From Clostridioides sp. ES-S-0054-01 (GTDB lineage: Bacteria; Bacillota; Clostridia; Peptostreptococcales; Peptostreptococcaceae), in NCBI GenBank assembly GCA_021561035.1, contig CP067346.1:3007001-3071000 (forward strand): a stretch of DNA of 64,000 nt. Direction: 5' to 3'. A model generated the notes under the pieces. That model saw nothing but the letters and a program-made list of their open reading frames with translations. It was not told the origin of the DNA and searched no databases. This document shows positions 56,184-64,000 of the stretch, piece by piece (the stretch's first letter is position 1; each line of letters opens with the position of its first letter). Position numbers and translations under genes: made by a program.

Positions 56184-57701
56184 TTAATTTTTAAACAATC
56201 CATTAAAGTAACTTTTAATTTTATTTGCTGATTTTTCTAACACTTCTAAAATATAATCTAATCCAAAAAACGCACTTAATATTAAAATAGGTAGATAACA
56301 CAATAAATATCTAGACCTAGTCTCCCAGATGATTAAAAACAAAAATACTCCAAATATGCATATGTTAAGGGAACTTGTAAATTCTTTTGGATATTTATAA
56401 AATCTTATGCTTGATACGACAATCATAATTAAAATAAGTATATGTGAAAACTGACTTACACTCACAAATACACCATTCTTTTTTCCTACAACATGTTCAT
56501 AAAAAATACTCCCTTTAAATACAGCTTCTCTACTAAGCTTGCTCAAAGAATAGTATGTTCCATCACCCCATGTAAAAGATATTTTATTCTTTAAAAATCT
56601 AAGATATCCTTCCACTCCATAACTTTTTAATCTTTGTTTTATAATTTTAATATTAGCTTTCTTAGTGCCTTCTTTTCCGTTTAAAGAACGTTGCTTTAAT
56701 GAAAATTGAACATCTTCATGAGAAAAACTCCCATACGGTTTTTCTAGTCCCATCATCATCCAATGTGTGTATGGTAATCCAGCTTCTTTATATGTCACAG
56801 GTATAAAGTAAGTTACCATATATTGAAAAAACATCGTCCCTATTATAAAAGGAATTATTATTAGTGATATACACTTTATTGAAGGTTTAATTTTATTTAA
56901 AAAAAACAAATATATCACTATGGCTATTAAAGATATTATAACATTTGTTTTCAATGCAGTCCCTATACATGCTAATATGCCAATATAAATTAAATATCTA
57001 AACCTTACCTTACTTTTACTATTTATATAGTTATATAAGAATAAAAACATTGTAATTGGAAAAAACATTGTAATTGTATCAGTATATACAATTTGCGAAT
57101 AAGCATAAAAAGGAGTTATCAACAAGGCAAATACACTAAATAGTGTTTCTTTACATATCCCAAACACTTTCTTTATAAACTTAGATAATATTAGTATTGA
57201 TATATTTATCATAAATATGTTTAGTAAAGTTCCAAAAGTATAAAAAGTATGTATATTATCTGTATACATACCTATAAATTTATACATACATGATAATAAT
57301 AATGTTATTGCGATATTATTGGGATATGATACATAAAAATATTCTCCTAATGGCTTATTATATAGAGCAAGTTCTATTGCAGATTGATTTACACTTCTAA
57401 AATCCCAAGTAGGATTAACATGAAGAAAGACAGCAAAAATAATCTGTAAAACTAAAATCCCTATAAAACAATTTCTTCTTATTTTTTTTAATTTTTTATC
57501 TTCTAAATTATTAAAAAATTTATTTAAAGTATATAATAAAAATAATAATACTAATATTCCAATAATAATTATAAATGGATTCATGTTATAAAATAAATTT
57601 ACATTATCAAACAATATAATTTTTATTATACATATGAAACTAAAAATAAATATTGATGTAAATAAAAATAATAGTATTTCCTTAAAGTTTAATTTACTCA
57701 T
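56184..57701 (-). CDS. Polytopic membrane glycosyltransferase-like protein
   Basis: A 505-residue membrane protein with about eleven to thirteen hydrophobic segments and an outer-loop acidic start (HVNPTWDFRSVNQSAIELAL) typical of lipid-sugar-using GT-C enzymes such as ArnT/PMT relatives. A large extracellular loop lies at residues about 295-390. Its donor would be a polyprenyl-linked sugar made by the adjacent GT2 enzyme. GGAG lies 5 bases before the second ATG, which is used. Substrate unknown. Confidence 0.7.
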   Translation of the reverse strand: MSKLNFKEILLFLFTSIFIFSFICIIKIILFDNVNLFYNMNPFIIIIGILVLLFLLYTLNKFFNNLEDKKLKKIRRNCFIGILVLQIIFAVFLHVNPTWDFRSVNQSAIELALYNKPLGEYFYVSYPNNIAITLLLSCMYKFIGMYTDNIHTFYTFGTLLNIFMINISILILSKFIKKVFGICKETLFSVFALLITPFYAYSQIVYTDTITMFFPITMFLFLYNYINSKSKVRFRYLIYIGILACIGTALKTNVIISLIAIVIYLFFLNKIKPSIKCISLIIIPFIIGTMFFQYMVTYFIPVTYKEAGLPYTHWMMMGLEKPYGSFSHEDVQFSLKQRSLNGKEGTKKANIKIIKQRLKSYGVEGYLRFLKNKISFTWGDGTYYSLSKLSREAVFKGSIFYEHVVGKKNGVFVSVSQFSHILILIMIVVSSIRFYKYPKEFTSSLNICIFGVFLFLIIWETRSRYLLCYLPILILSAFFGLDYILEVLEKSANKIKSYFNGLFKN

Positions 57702-57728
57702 CATATCTCCTTAATATCTTCGGCAAAA

Positions 57729-58676
57729 CTATTTGTTATTTATAAATTTATCTATTATAAATCTTGGTCTATTCTTAGTTTCCATATATATTTTACCAAT
57801 GTATTCTCCAACTAAACCTATACAAAACACTTGAAATCCTCCAATAGCCCATATTGAAAATACAATAATTATCCACATATCAACATGTTTTTTTAGGAAA
57901 TACTGCACAAGTAAATACACTAATATTATTAAACTAGCTAAAAAAATCAAAATACCAGTTGACATTATCATTCTTAATGGCTTTATACTAAAAGAAGTTA
58001 TACCTTCAAATGCAAATGACAACATCTTTTTTATCGTATATTTTGACTCACCAGCAAGTCTTTCTTTTCTTTCATAAAAAACAAAGCTGGATTTATATCC
58101 TATAAGAGGAATTATTCCTCTTAAGAATAAATTTACCTCTCTAAATTGTGAAAGTGATTCTATAGTACGTTTGCTTAAAAGCCTATAATCCGCATGATTA
58201 TACACTATATTTGAACCTAATAAACTCATTAATTTATAAAACAATTTAGCCGAATTCCTCTTAAATAAAGTATCCTTTTTTCTGCTTTTACGCACTCCAT
58301 ATATAATATCACAACCATCATAAAATTTTTGTATAAATTCATCTAATATATCTATATCATCTTGCAAATCTGCATCTATAGAAATTGTAGCATCACAAAA
58401 TTCTTTTGTTTGCAGTAAACCCGCTAATATAGCATTCTGATGACCCCTGTTACAAGAAAGTTTAATACCACAAAAAACAGATTTATTTTTACTTAATTCT
58501 TCTATAATACACCATGTATTATCTTTACTCCCATCATCTATAAATACAATCTTACTTTTTTCACTAATTATCTTATCATTTATTAATGAATTGATTTTGA
58601 TTTCTAGTCTATTTGATGTTTCTTTTAAAACATCTTCCTCATTATAGCAAGGTATTATAAAATATATAATTTTCAA
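57729..58676 (-). CDS. GT2 polyprenyl-phosphate glycosyltransferase (GtrB/DPM-like)
   Basis: A 315-residue GT2 enzyme. The nucleotide-sugar domain has IIPCYNEEDVL, FIDDGSKDNTW and the DXD-type SIDADLQDD; a C-terminal pair of membrane helices follows (LIILVYLLVQYFL and IVFSIWAIGGFQVFCIGLVGEYIG). Such enzymes load a sugar on undecaprenyl phosphate for export. The most plausible start is a TTG at 58676 ten bases after GGGG; an ATG at 58685 is too close to it. 27 bases upstream of the GT-C gene. Confidence 0.85.
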   Translation of the reverse strand: MKIIYFIIPCYNEEDVLKETSNRLEIKINSLINDKIISEKSKIVFIDDGSKDNTWCIIEELSKNKSVFCGIKLSCNRGHQNAILAGLLQTKEFCDATISIDADLQDDIDILDEFIQKFYDGCDIIYGVRKSRKKDTLFKRNSAKLFYKLMSLLGSNIVYNHADYRLLSKRTIESLSQFREVNLFLRGIIPLIGYKSSFVFYERKERLAGESKYTIKKMLSFAFEGITSFSIKPLRMIMSTGILIFLASLIILVYLLVQYFLKKHVDMWIIIVFSIWAIGGFQVFCIGLVGEYIGKIYMETKNRPRFIIDKFINNK

Positions 58677-58746
58677 GCTAATCATACCCCTTTACAAGTT
58701 GATAAAATGACCTAATTTATTAAAGGATACCCTATATTTGAATAGT

Positions 58747-60546
58747 TTACTGAATTTCTTTATCAATATTGCTTTCTATGATATAATTTATCCTTACACC
58801 AATACCCATAAGAATATAGAATATAGGTGAAATAAATACAACACTATCATTAAAAAATCCAGAAATCAGGAAACCAATAATCCCCATCAATATTGCACAT
58901 CCAATTATATGATAAAAATCATTATTTCTAGATTTTGTATATATTTTAAAGCTTTTTCCTATGTATAAAGTTGTTATCCCTAAAAATGCAAACAACGATA
59001 TAATACCTGTACCTTGGGCAATCTGAATATACATATTGTGTGGCTTGTCCACAATCATGTTAGTAGTATCGTATGCTTTATACAAACCTACATAATCATA
59101 TTGTGGAAATACTGCTACAAATGTATCTGGCCCATATCCAAATAAAGGTTTTTCTAAAATAATAGGTAAAGCTCTTGACCATATGTATATTCTTGATGTA
59201 AGAAGCTCTTCTTTTCCATCTCCCCACCAATATTTTACTTCTTTAGGTTCAATTATTCTACCACCATGAGTTATATATTTAAATACATCATTTTCAGTTG
59301 TTAATCTTATATGTATATCTTCATCTACATCGACTTTTATTATATTTTTACCACTTTCTTTTAATCGTACAAACTCAATAATTGTATCTTTATACTCATT
59401 TTCTAGAAATTCCCATGACTTTAACTGATTATCAAATTTAAGACTTAGCAGATTATTATTCTCATCTCTAAAAAATAACTGCTGATTGTTTGATTCTATA
59501 TTTAAAACCTTACCTTTGAAATTTATTTCTGCTAAATTGTCTTTAAGTTTTATATCTTCAAGTTTCGATTTTTCTTTTCCAACATTTACTTCATAGATAA
59601 ATTCATTTAAGGCACTGCTTGTCTTAGTATAGATTAATCCTTTGGATAAAAAGTCAAAAACTCCTAAAACTACAATCAAACAAGAAAGCACTAAAAAGCC
59701 TTTTTTATATTCTTCCATTATTTTTTTTCTTAATATTAGAATTAAAATTAAAAATGTAGCCACTACTGAAATGAATCCAGCAGCTGAATCTGATGCCACC
59801 AGTACAAATAAATTTAATATTGATATAGGTATAAATATTTTTCTATATTTTTTTGATAAAATTGATATTGTTATCATTATTGGAAGTATAAGCGCAAAGT
59901 AACTGCCTAAATAGTTTGAATTACTCAATGTTGAATACACCTTAGCATTATCAGCATTTGAAAATACTATTTTGCCAGCTAAATATTGATGTTCTTTAGG
60001 TATTAAACTTTTCTGTATATTGAAATTTTGAAATATATCATGATTGTAATATTGAAATACAGCTATTATTGATATCACTAGTGAAGATGTAATCAATACT
60101 ATAAATATACTTTTTATTTTATCTTTATTATCAAACATATTAATACTCATAAATAATAGTAATAAGTACACAATTAATGCTATCATGCCTTCGTATCTAA
60201 AAACAAACCCATTAATCGCCATATCTTTATACTCTGATAATATAACTGAAATTATTATACAAATTATATAAATTAAAATAAATTTATATATTGGTATGTC
60301 TTTTACAAGTTTTTGTTTTTTAATAAATAACATTAATATAGACATTATTGTCATAATAATAGTGAATATAAACTTATAGTATGCAAAAAGATCTATTTCA
60401 GCATTTTTTCCATTCCAATTTAAGAATATATTTTCACTTAAAATATCAATTTTCCCATATGAAATCAATGGCATTATCCCTAATATCAATAATAATGGTA
60501 TTACATCTATAATTTTGGTTATATATTTATCTTTATTCAATTTCAT
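58747..60546 (-). CDS. O-antigen ligase/polymerase-like membrane protein
   Basis: A 599-residue protein with about ten to twelve membrane segments and the Wzy_C signature (PLFGYGPDTFVAVFP, then VDKPHNMYIQIAQGTG), typical of enzymes that join lipid-linked glycans. Between helices, residues about 290-440 form a long hydrophilic, beta-rich insertion, larger than usual. GTGAGGG directly abuts the ATG, and a TTG two codons on would space better, so the exact start is unsure. First gene of the glycan group. Confidence 0.8.
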   Translation of the reverse strand: MKLNKDKYITKIIDVIPLLLILGIMPLISYGKIDILSENIFLNWNGKNAEIDLFAYYKFIFTIIMTIMSILMLFIKKQKLVKDIPIYKFILIYIICIIISVILSEYKDMAINGFVFRYEGMIALIVYLLLLFMSINMFDNKDKIKSIFIVLITSSLVISIIAVFQYYNHDIFQNFNIQKSLIPKEHQYLAGKIVFSNADNAKVYSTLSNSNYLGSYFALILPIMITISILSKKYRKIFIPISILNLFVLVASDSAAGFISVVATFLILILILRKKIMEEYKKGFLVLSCLIVVLGVFDFLSKGLIYTKTSSALNEFIYEVNVGKEKSKLEDIKLKDNLAEINFKGKVLNIESNNQQLFFRDENNNLLSLKFDNQLKSWEFLENEYKDTIIEFVRLKESGKNIIKVDVDEDIHIRLTTENDVFKYITHGGRIIEPKEVKYWWGDGKEELLTSRIYIWSRALPIILEKPLFGYGPDTFVAVFPQYDYVGLYKAYDTTNMIVDKPHNMYIQIAQGTGIISLFAFLGITTLYIGKSFKIYTKSRNNDFYHIIGCAILMGIIGFLISGFFNDSVVFISPIFYILMGIGVRINYIIESNIDKEIQ

Positions 60547-60559
60547 CCCTCACATAAAT

Positions 60560-60607
60560 AAGTGCTATCTAATATAAAAATTTACTTTCTATTTTAAGAT
60601 AGCACTT
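60560..60607 (-). terminator. Stem-loop after surface protein gene
   Basis: AAGTGCTATCT (60560-60570) pairs with AGATAGCACTT (60597-60607). The trailing T-run is poor, so some read-through into the glycan genes is possible. Confidence 0.7.
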
Positions 60608-60619
60608 TTAATTCAAATT

Positions 60620-63600
60620 TTATTTTTTAATCTTGCTAACTTGTTGATTTTTGAAATTATCTGTAGCCGTTTTTAATTCTATACTAGCATTGTTTAACTC
60701 TTCCTGAGTTATGTTCTCTTTTTTCAATATTGAATCTATTTTATCTATTACCTTTTCATATGTTTCTTTAGATTCAGGAGTAGCATTTACATTGTCTGGA
60801 CCCAGTACATTTAGGATATATCTAGCATAATTTACTTGGCTTTCTAATTGTTCTTTAGATACTTTTAATACTAAAGGAATGTCTAGTATCTCATCACTTT
60901 TATTTCCATAAATATCGGATACTCTCACCTTAAATTTCTCTTTTCCTGCATTAGGTGTAGTTACAGTTATATACAAGATAGGAGTTGAATTATAATTACT
61001 ATTCTTAACTAAAGAATCTTCTGGCACCTCTGATTCGTTTATTAAATTCATATTTAAATTATAACCTTGGGGAGGAGTGCTCCTGGATACTATTCCAGAA
61101 CTTCCTATACGAAAATAAGCTTTGTCATCTATAGTTATGGTATTAATACCAAATTTACCAGAATTCTTAATTGCAATTCCTGATACACCATTAATTTTAA
61201 TTTGCTCAATTTCAGGCTTATCAATAACACCACCATCACCTATTTTAGTTTTTTCAACTATGACATTTCCCCCTTGTTCTACTTTTATCCTTCCATTAAC
61301 TTCTAAATTTTTAATTGTTAATGTTTTTCCTGACGCTATAATTAAAGTCTGCCCTTCTTTAATATTCAATTCATCATATGATTTAACATTTATATCTTCC
61401 GATATAAGTAAAGTATTATGTAACTTTAATTTATTATTTAATTCTTGTTCATTTATAGCTTTTTCAGGAACTACTAAACTCTTAAAATCATTTATTGCAA
61501 CATCAAGTTTCTCTATTTCTTGATTTATTTTACTTTGAGGAATATTATTTTCCTTATTATCTACCATTTTTTGAGCTTCATTAATTTTATTTTTATAGAC
61601 ACTCTTTGATCCTTGTGGATACTGACCAGTTTCAGTACCTTCTTCAGATTTGTCATGTAAAAGATTACATTCCTTTATCTTATCTATTAACTTACTCTTA
61701 TCAGCATTTATAGTTGGACCTTTTTCTAAAACAATCCCATTAAGTATATAATCAGCATAAGAACCACAAATTACAGTTACATTACAATTTTCAATAATTT
61801 CTTTAGAAGTAATTTTAACTTTTGTAACTAAATCAGTATTCTCAATTTCTTTAACTTCAATCCCGTCAGGACCATGGTATCCACTTGATGTTGAATATAC
61901 TCCATTTTCATCTTTTTCAAGAAATTTCCATCTATCTACAATAATGCTATCAATAGATGTATTAGCAACATTCTTTATTTCTATTGCAGAATTATTATCA
62001 ACAGTATCAAGTTTAAGTTTAGGCTCATATAATACACCAAATTTGCTTAATTTAACATTATCCTCTTTACTAACTTTTCCTTCCCCAGTTATTTTACCAT
62101 TAAGATTCAAATTTATATCATCTATTCCAAGTATCATATCTTTTGGTATTATCAAATTTGTACCTTCTCCAATAGTTAAATCTTTTGTAACATTGATACT
62201 ATTTTTTAAAGTTACTTCTCGAGTCCCAATGGATAATGCATTTTCTAGTTCTTCCATAGTTGATACTGACGCTTTATCAGGACCTATCTTAAATATAATT
62301 TCATCTTTAAAATCTTTACCTGATAAATCTTTTATATCCACATTTTCAAACCTTATAAAATAGGTTCCAAAATCTTCTATAGCTTTATCTTTAATCCTAA
62401 AATAATACTTAGTGCCATGATGATAGCTACTTCCTATAAGGTCTTTTTGCAACACAAGCTTTTCATTTTCTTTTTTATAAACTTTAAAGTTACCAAATAG
62501 ATGCCATACATCTGACTCTTGATTAGTGCCTTTTTTATATAATTTAACAATTCTAGGGAATTTTGCTTCTACATATATATTATCTTTATTATAATAATTA
62601 TATTTTGCTGCTATACTTGATACTTCACTTTTAGGAGCTTCTACAATACTTAAACATATCTCTCTAGACAAATCTTTATAATTTGGTGCACTAATATTAA
62701 GAGTATATTTTAAATTTTCAACTAAAGGTTTACTCAATACCAAAGTATACGAATTTCCACTTATAATTGAATCAACATTACCATCGTATCCATTTCCTGT
62801 AATACTAAACTTAATAGAATCTATATTTGGCATTTCTAATTTTATTTTTTCTGAGTTTACGATTTGGATAGAATTAATTTTTATTTCACGTTGCCCTGTA
62901 TCATCAGGAGCTGTCCCGTCTATAGTTGGCTTATGACTTCCATCCACAGTATCAATAGTACCATTATTTTGTATCTTAACATTTTCAGCATTAGAAGTTA
63001 CTTTATTAATCTTACCATCATTTTTTATTTGTAAATTCTTAACTGCATTAATAATTTCAATATTCTCTATCTTTCCTTGACTTTTGTTTACAATTCTAGA
63101 ACCATTATTATCTTTTACTATCAAAGATTTTATAGTTCCACTATTATTAAAAGTGCTATATTTTATATCTTCAATAACCACCTTATCTATTGTTCCATTA
63201 TTATTTACATCGCCATTAGGTATATCTATAGTAACAGTACAATTATATGTACCTTTCATATTTATAGTTATACTTTTTGTTGTAGACATTATAAAATCTG
63301 ATGTTATACTTGAAGAGGCATTAAAGTTTATAGTATCATTATTTTTACTATTTGTAATAGCATTTTTCAATTCTGAAATATTTTTTGCCTCAATAGTTCT
63401 ATTTTGTTCCTTACTATTATTGCTAGAACTTCCATTACTATCTTTTTGATATTTCTTCAATTCAGAAATAACAGAACTATTTACTATACCTCCAACTTGA
63501 GTTATACTATCAAATTTTTTACCTTTTAATATATCTTTTTGTTTAGAATTCAACTTATCACCAGATATTACAATTGGAGATGAGTTTTTGTTAGCCAGTA

Positions 63601-64000
63601 CTCCTACCACTAGTGCATCTATTAAGTCTTCTTGATTTCTCATGCCGTTTCTAGCCACATATACATTTTTTAAATTTTTTGCTGGATAGAATTTTTCTAT
63701 AATCTTGGCATTAGTTTCATCTCTGTCTTGACCACCTATTCTTTCTGAATTAGGCAGACTATTTTTTGTATTTTCAGATATCACATTTGTATTTCCTATA
63801 ACATATGTTTTCCTTATATCTTTACTTTTTATAAAATTATTAGCTTTTTTAGTTCCTTTTGTTAAATCATCAGCTAACAATATAGGCATATTTTTTTCTG
63901 CTGCTATAGCAGCTATACTCACTGCATCAGGAAGTCCATTGTATCCACTTACAACAGCAATCTCAGATATATTTTTCTTTTTATCCATTTTATTTGCTAT
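60620..64000 (-). CDS. CWB2 cell-wall surface protein (partial, 5' end outside window)
   Basis: The frame stays open to the right edge (residues before the first Met read IANK), so the N-terminus with signal peptide is missing; 1126 codons are visible. Two CWB2 modules come first (IAVVSGYNGLPDAVSIAAIA, and VYVARNGMRNQEDLIDALVVG), which bind the wall polymer PSII. Next comes a beta-helix-like region with repeated NNGTI/NSGTI units, then Ig-like segments and two helical FIVAR-like modules (near 61450-61700 and 60640-60860). It is a secreted surface protein of the C. difficile Cwp type; function of the variable part is unknown. Confidence 0.9.
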   Translation of the reverse strand: MANKMDKKKNISEIAVVSGYNGLPDAVSIAAIAAEKNMPILLADDLTKGTKKANNFIKSKDIRKTYVIGNTNVISENTKNSLPNSERIGGQDRDETNAKIIEKFYPAKNLKNVYVARNGMRNQEDLIDALVVGVLANKNSSPIVISGDKLNSKQKDILKGKKFDSITQVGGIVNSSVISELKKYQKDSNGSSSNNSKEQNRTIEAKNISELKNAITNSKNNDTINFNASSSITSDFIMSTTKSITINMKGTYNCTVTIDIPNGDVNNNGTIDKVVIEDIKYSTFNNSGTIKSLIVKDNNGSRIVNKSQGKIENIEIINAVKNLQIKNDGKINKVTSNAENVKIQNNGTIDTVDGSHKPTIDGTAPDDTGQREIKINSIQIVNSEKIKLEMPNIDSIKFSITGNGYDGNVDSIISGNSYTLVLSKPLVENLKYTLNISAPNYKDLSREICLSIVEAPKSEVSSIAAKYNYYNKDNIYVEAKFPRIVKLYKKGTNQESDVWHLFGNFKVYKKENEKLVLQKDLIGSSYHHGTKYYFRIKDKAIEDFGTYFIRFENVDIKDLSGKDFKDEIIFKIGPDKASVSTMEELENALSIGTREVTLKNSINVTKDLTIGEGTNLIIPKDMILGIDDINLNLNGKITGEGKVSKEDNVKLSKFGVLYEPKLKLDTVDNNSAIEIKNVANTSIDSIIVDRWKFLEKDENGVYSTSSGYHGPDGIEVKEIENTDLVTKVKITSKEIIENCNVTVICGSYADYILNGIVLEKGPTINADKSKLIDKIKECNLLHDKSEEGTETGQYPQGSKSVYKNKINEAQKMVDNKENNIPQSKINQEIEKLDVAINDFKSLVVPEKAINEQELNNKLKLHNTLLISEDINVKSYDELNIKEGQTLIIASGKTLTIKNLEVNGRIKVEQGGNVIVEKTKIGDGGVIDKPEIEQIKINGVSGIAIKNSGKFGINTITIDDKAYFRIGSSGIVSRSTPPQGYNLNMNLINESEVPEDSLVKNSNYNSTPILYITVTTPNAGKEKFKVRVSDIYGNKSDEILDIPLVLKVSKEQLESQVNYARYILNVLGPDNVNATPESKETYEKVIDKIDSILKKENITQEELNNASIELKTATDNFKNQQVSKIKK

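Noticed and set aside
61122-63449. Several long plus-strand frames opposite the CWB2 surface protein
   Set aside because: They are the reverse complement of a repetitive low-complexity coding region and have no start signals or family features.

Overview
This is AT-rich Firmicutes DNA. Gene content and order point to Clostridioides difficile: a sodium-type V-ATPase operon, dipicolinate synthase genes, AdhE, a CWB2 cell-wall protein, an L,D-transpeptidase and cellobiose-type and trehalose PTS loci. Species naming is inference from gene content and recalled gene order; no search was possible. The window starts inside one gene (a probable sigma-54-type regulator) and ends inside another (a CWB2 surface protein).

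Layout. 0-5 kb: edge regulator fragment, alpha/beta hydrolase, ferritin-like protein, TldE/TldD pair. 5-11.4 kb: FAD oxidoreductase, then a sigma-54 activator followed by a -24/-12 promoter driving a KdgT-type permease and a split UxaA-type dehydratase. 11.5-13.0 kb: a complete IS3-family (IS150-like) element sitting in the loop of a terminator. 13-18.4 kb: iron-siderophore ABC operon with a MATE transporter as last gene and a Fur box upstream. 18.7-23.9 kb: cellobiose/chitobiose PTS operon with GH4 hydrolase, ChbG-like deacetylase and a GntR regulator whose palindromic operators are visible. 24.3-30.3 kb: a four-gene trehalose module (phosphotrehalase, trehalose PTS IIBC, TreX-like glycosidase, second TreR-like GntR regulator) that matches the accessory trehalose insertion described in some epidemic C. 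difficile lineages. 30.6-34.6 kb: ABC transporter of the 2-aminoethylphosphonate/iron type. 34.8-43.4 kb: V-ATPase operon ntpFIKECGABD. 43.9-50.2 kb: a small leader-like peptide gene, L,D-transpeptidase, B3/B4-domain protein, AdhE with a Rex box, a small membrane protein. 50.3-55.1 kb: dipicolinate synthase with a sigma-K-like promoter; acyl-CoA ligase, thiolase and BioY under a BirA-like operator. 55.2-64 kb: Cys-rich protein, then three polytopic or glycosyltransferase genes beside a large CWB2 surface protein.

How it fits together. The window is mainly substrate-specific uptake and catabolic operons, each with a local regulator or a recognisable operator for a global one (Fur, Rex, BirA, CcpA-like, sigma-54, sigma-K). 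Several starts were moved downstream of the longest reading frame because a clear Shine-Dalgarno sequence lies inside it. No tRNA, rRNA, CRISPR array or riboswitch was recognised.
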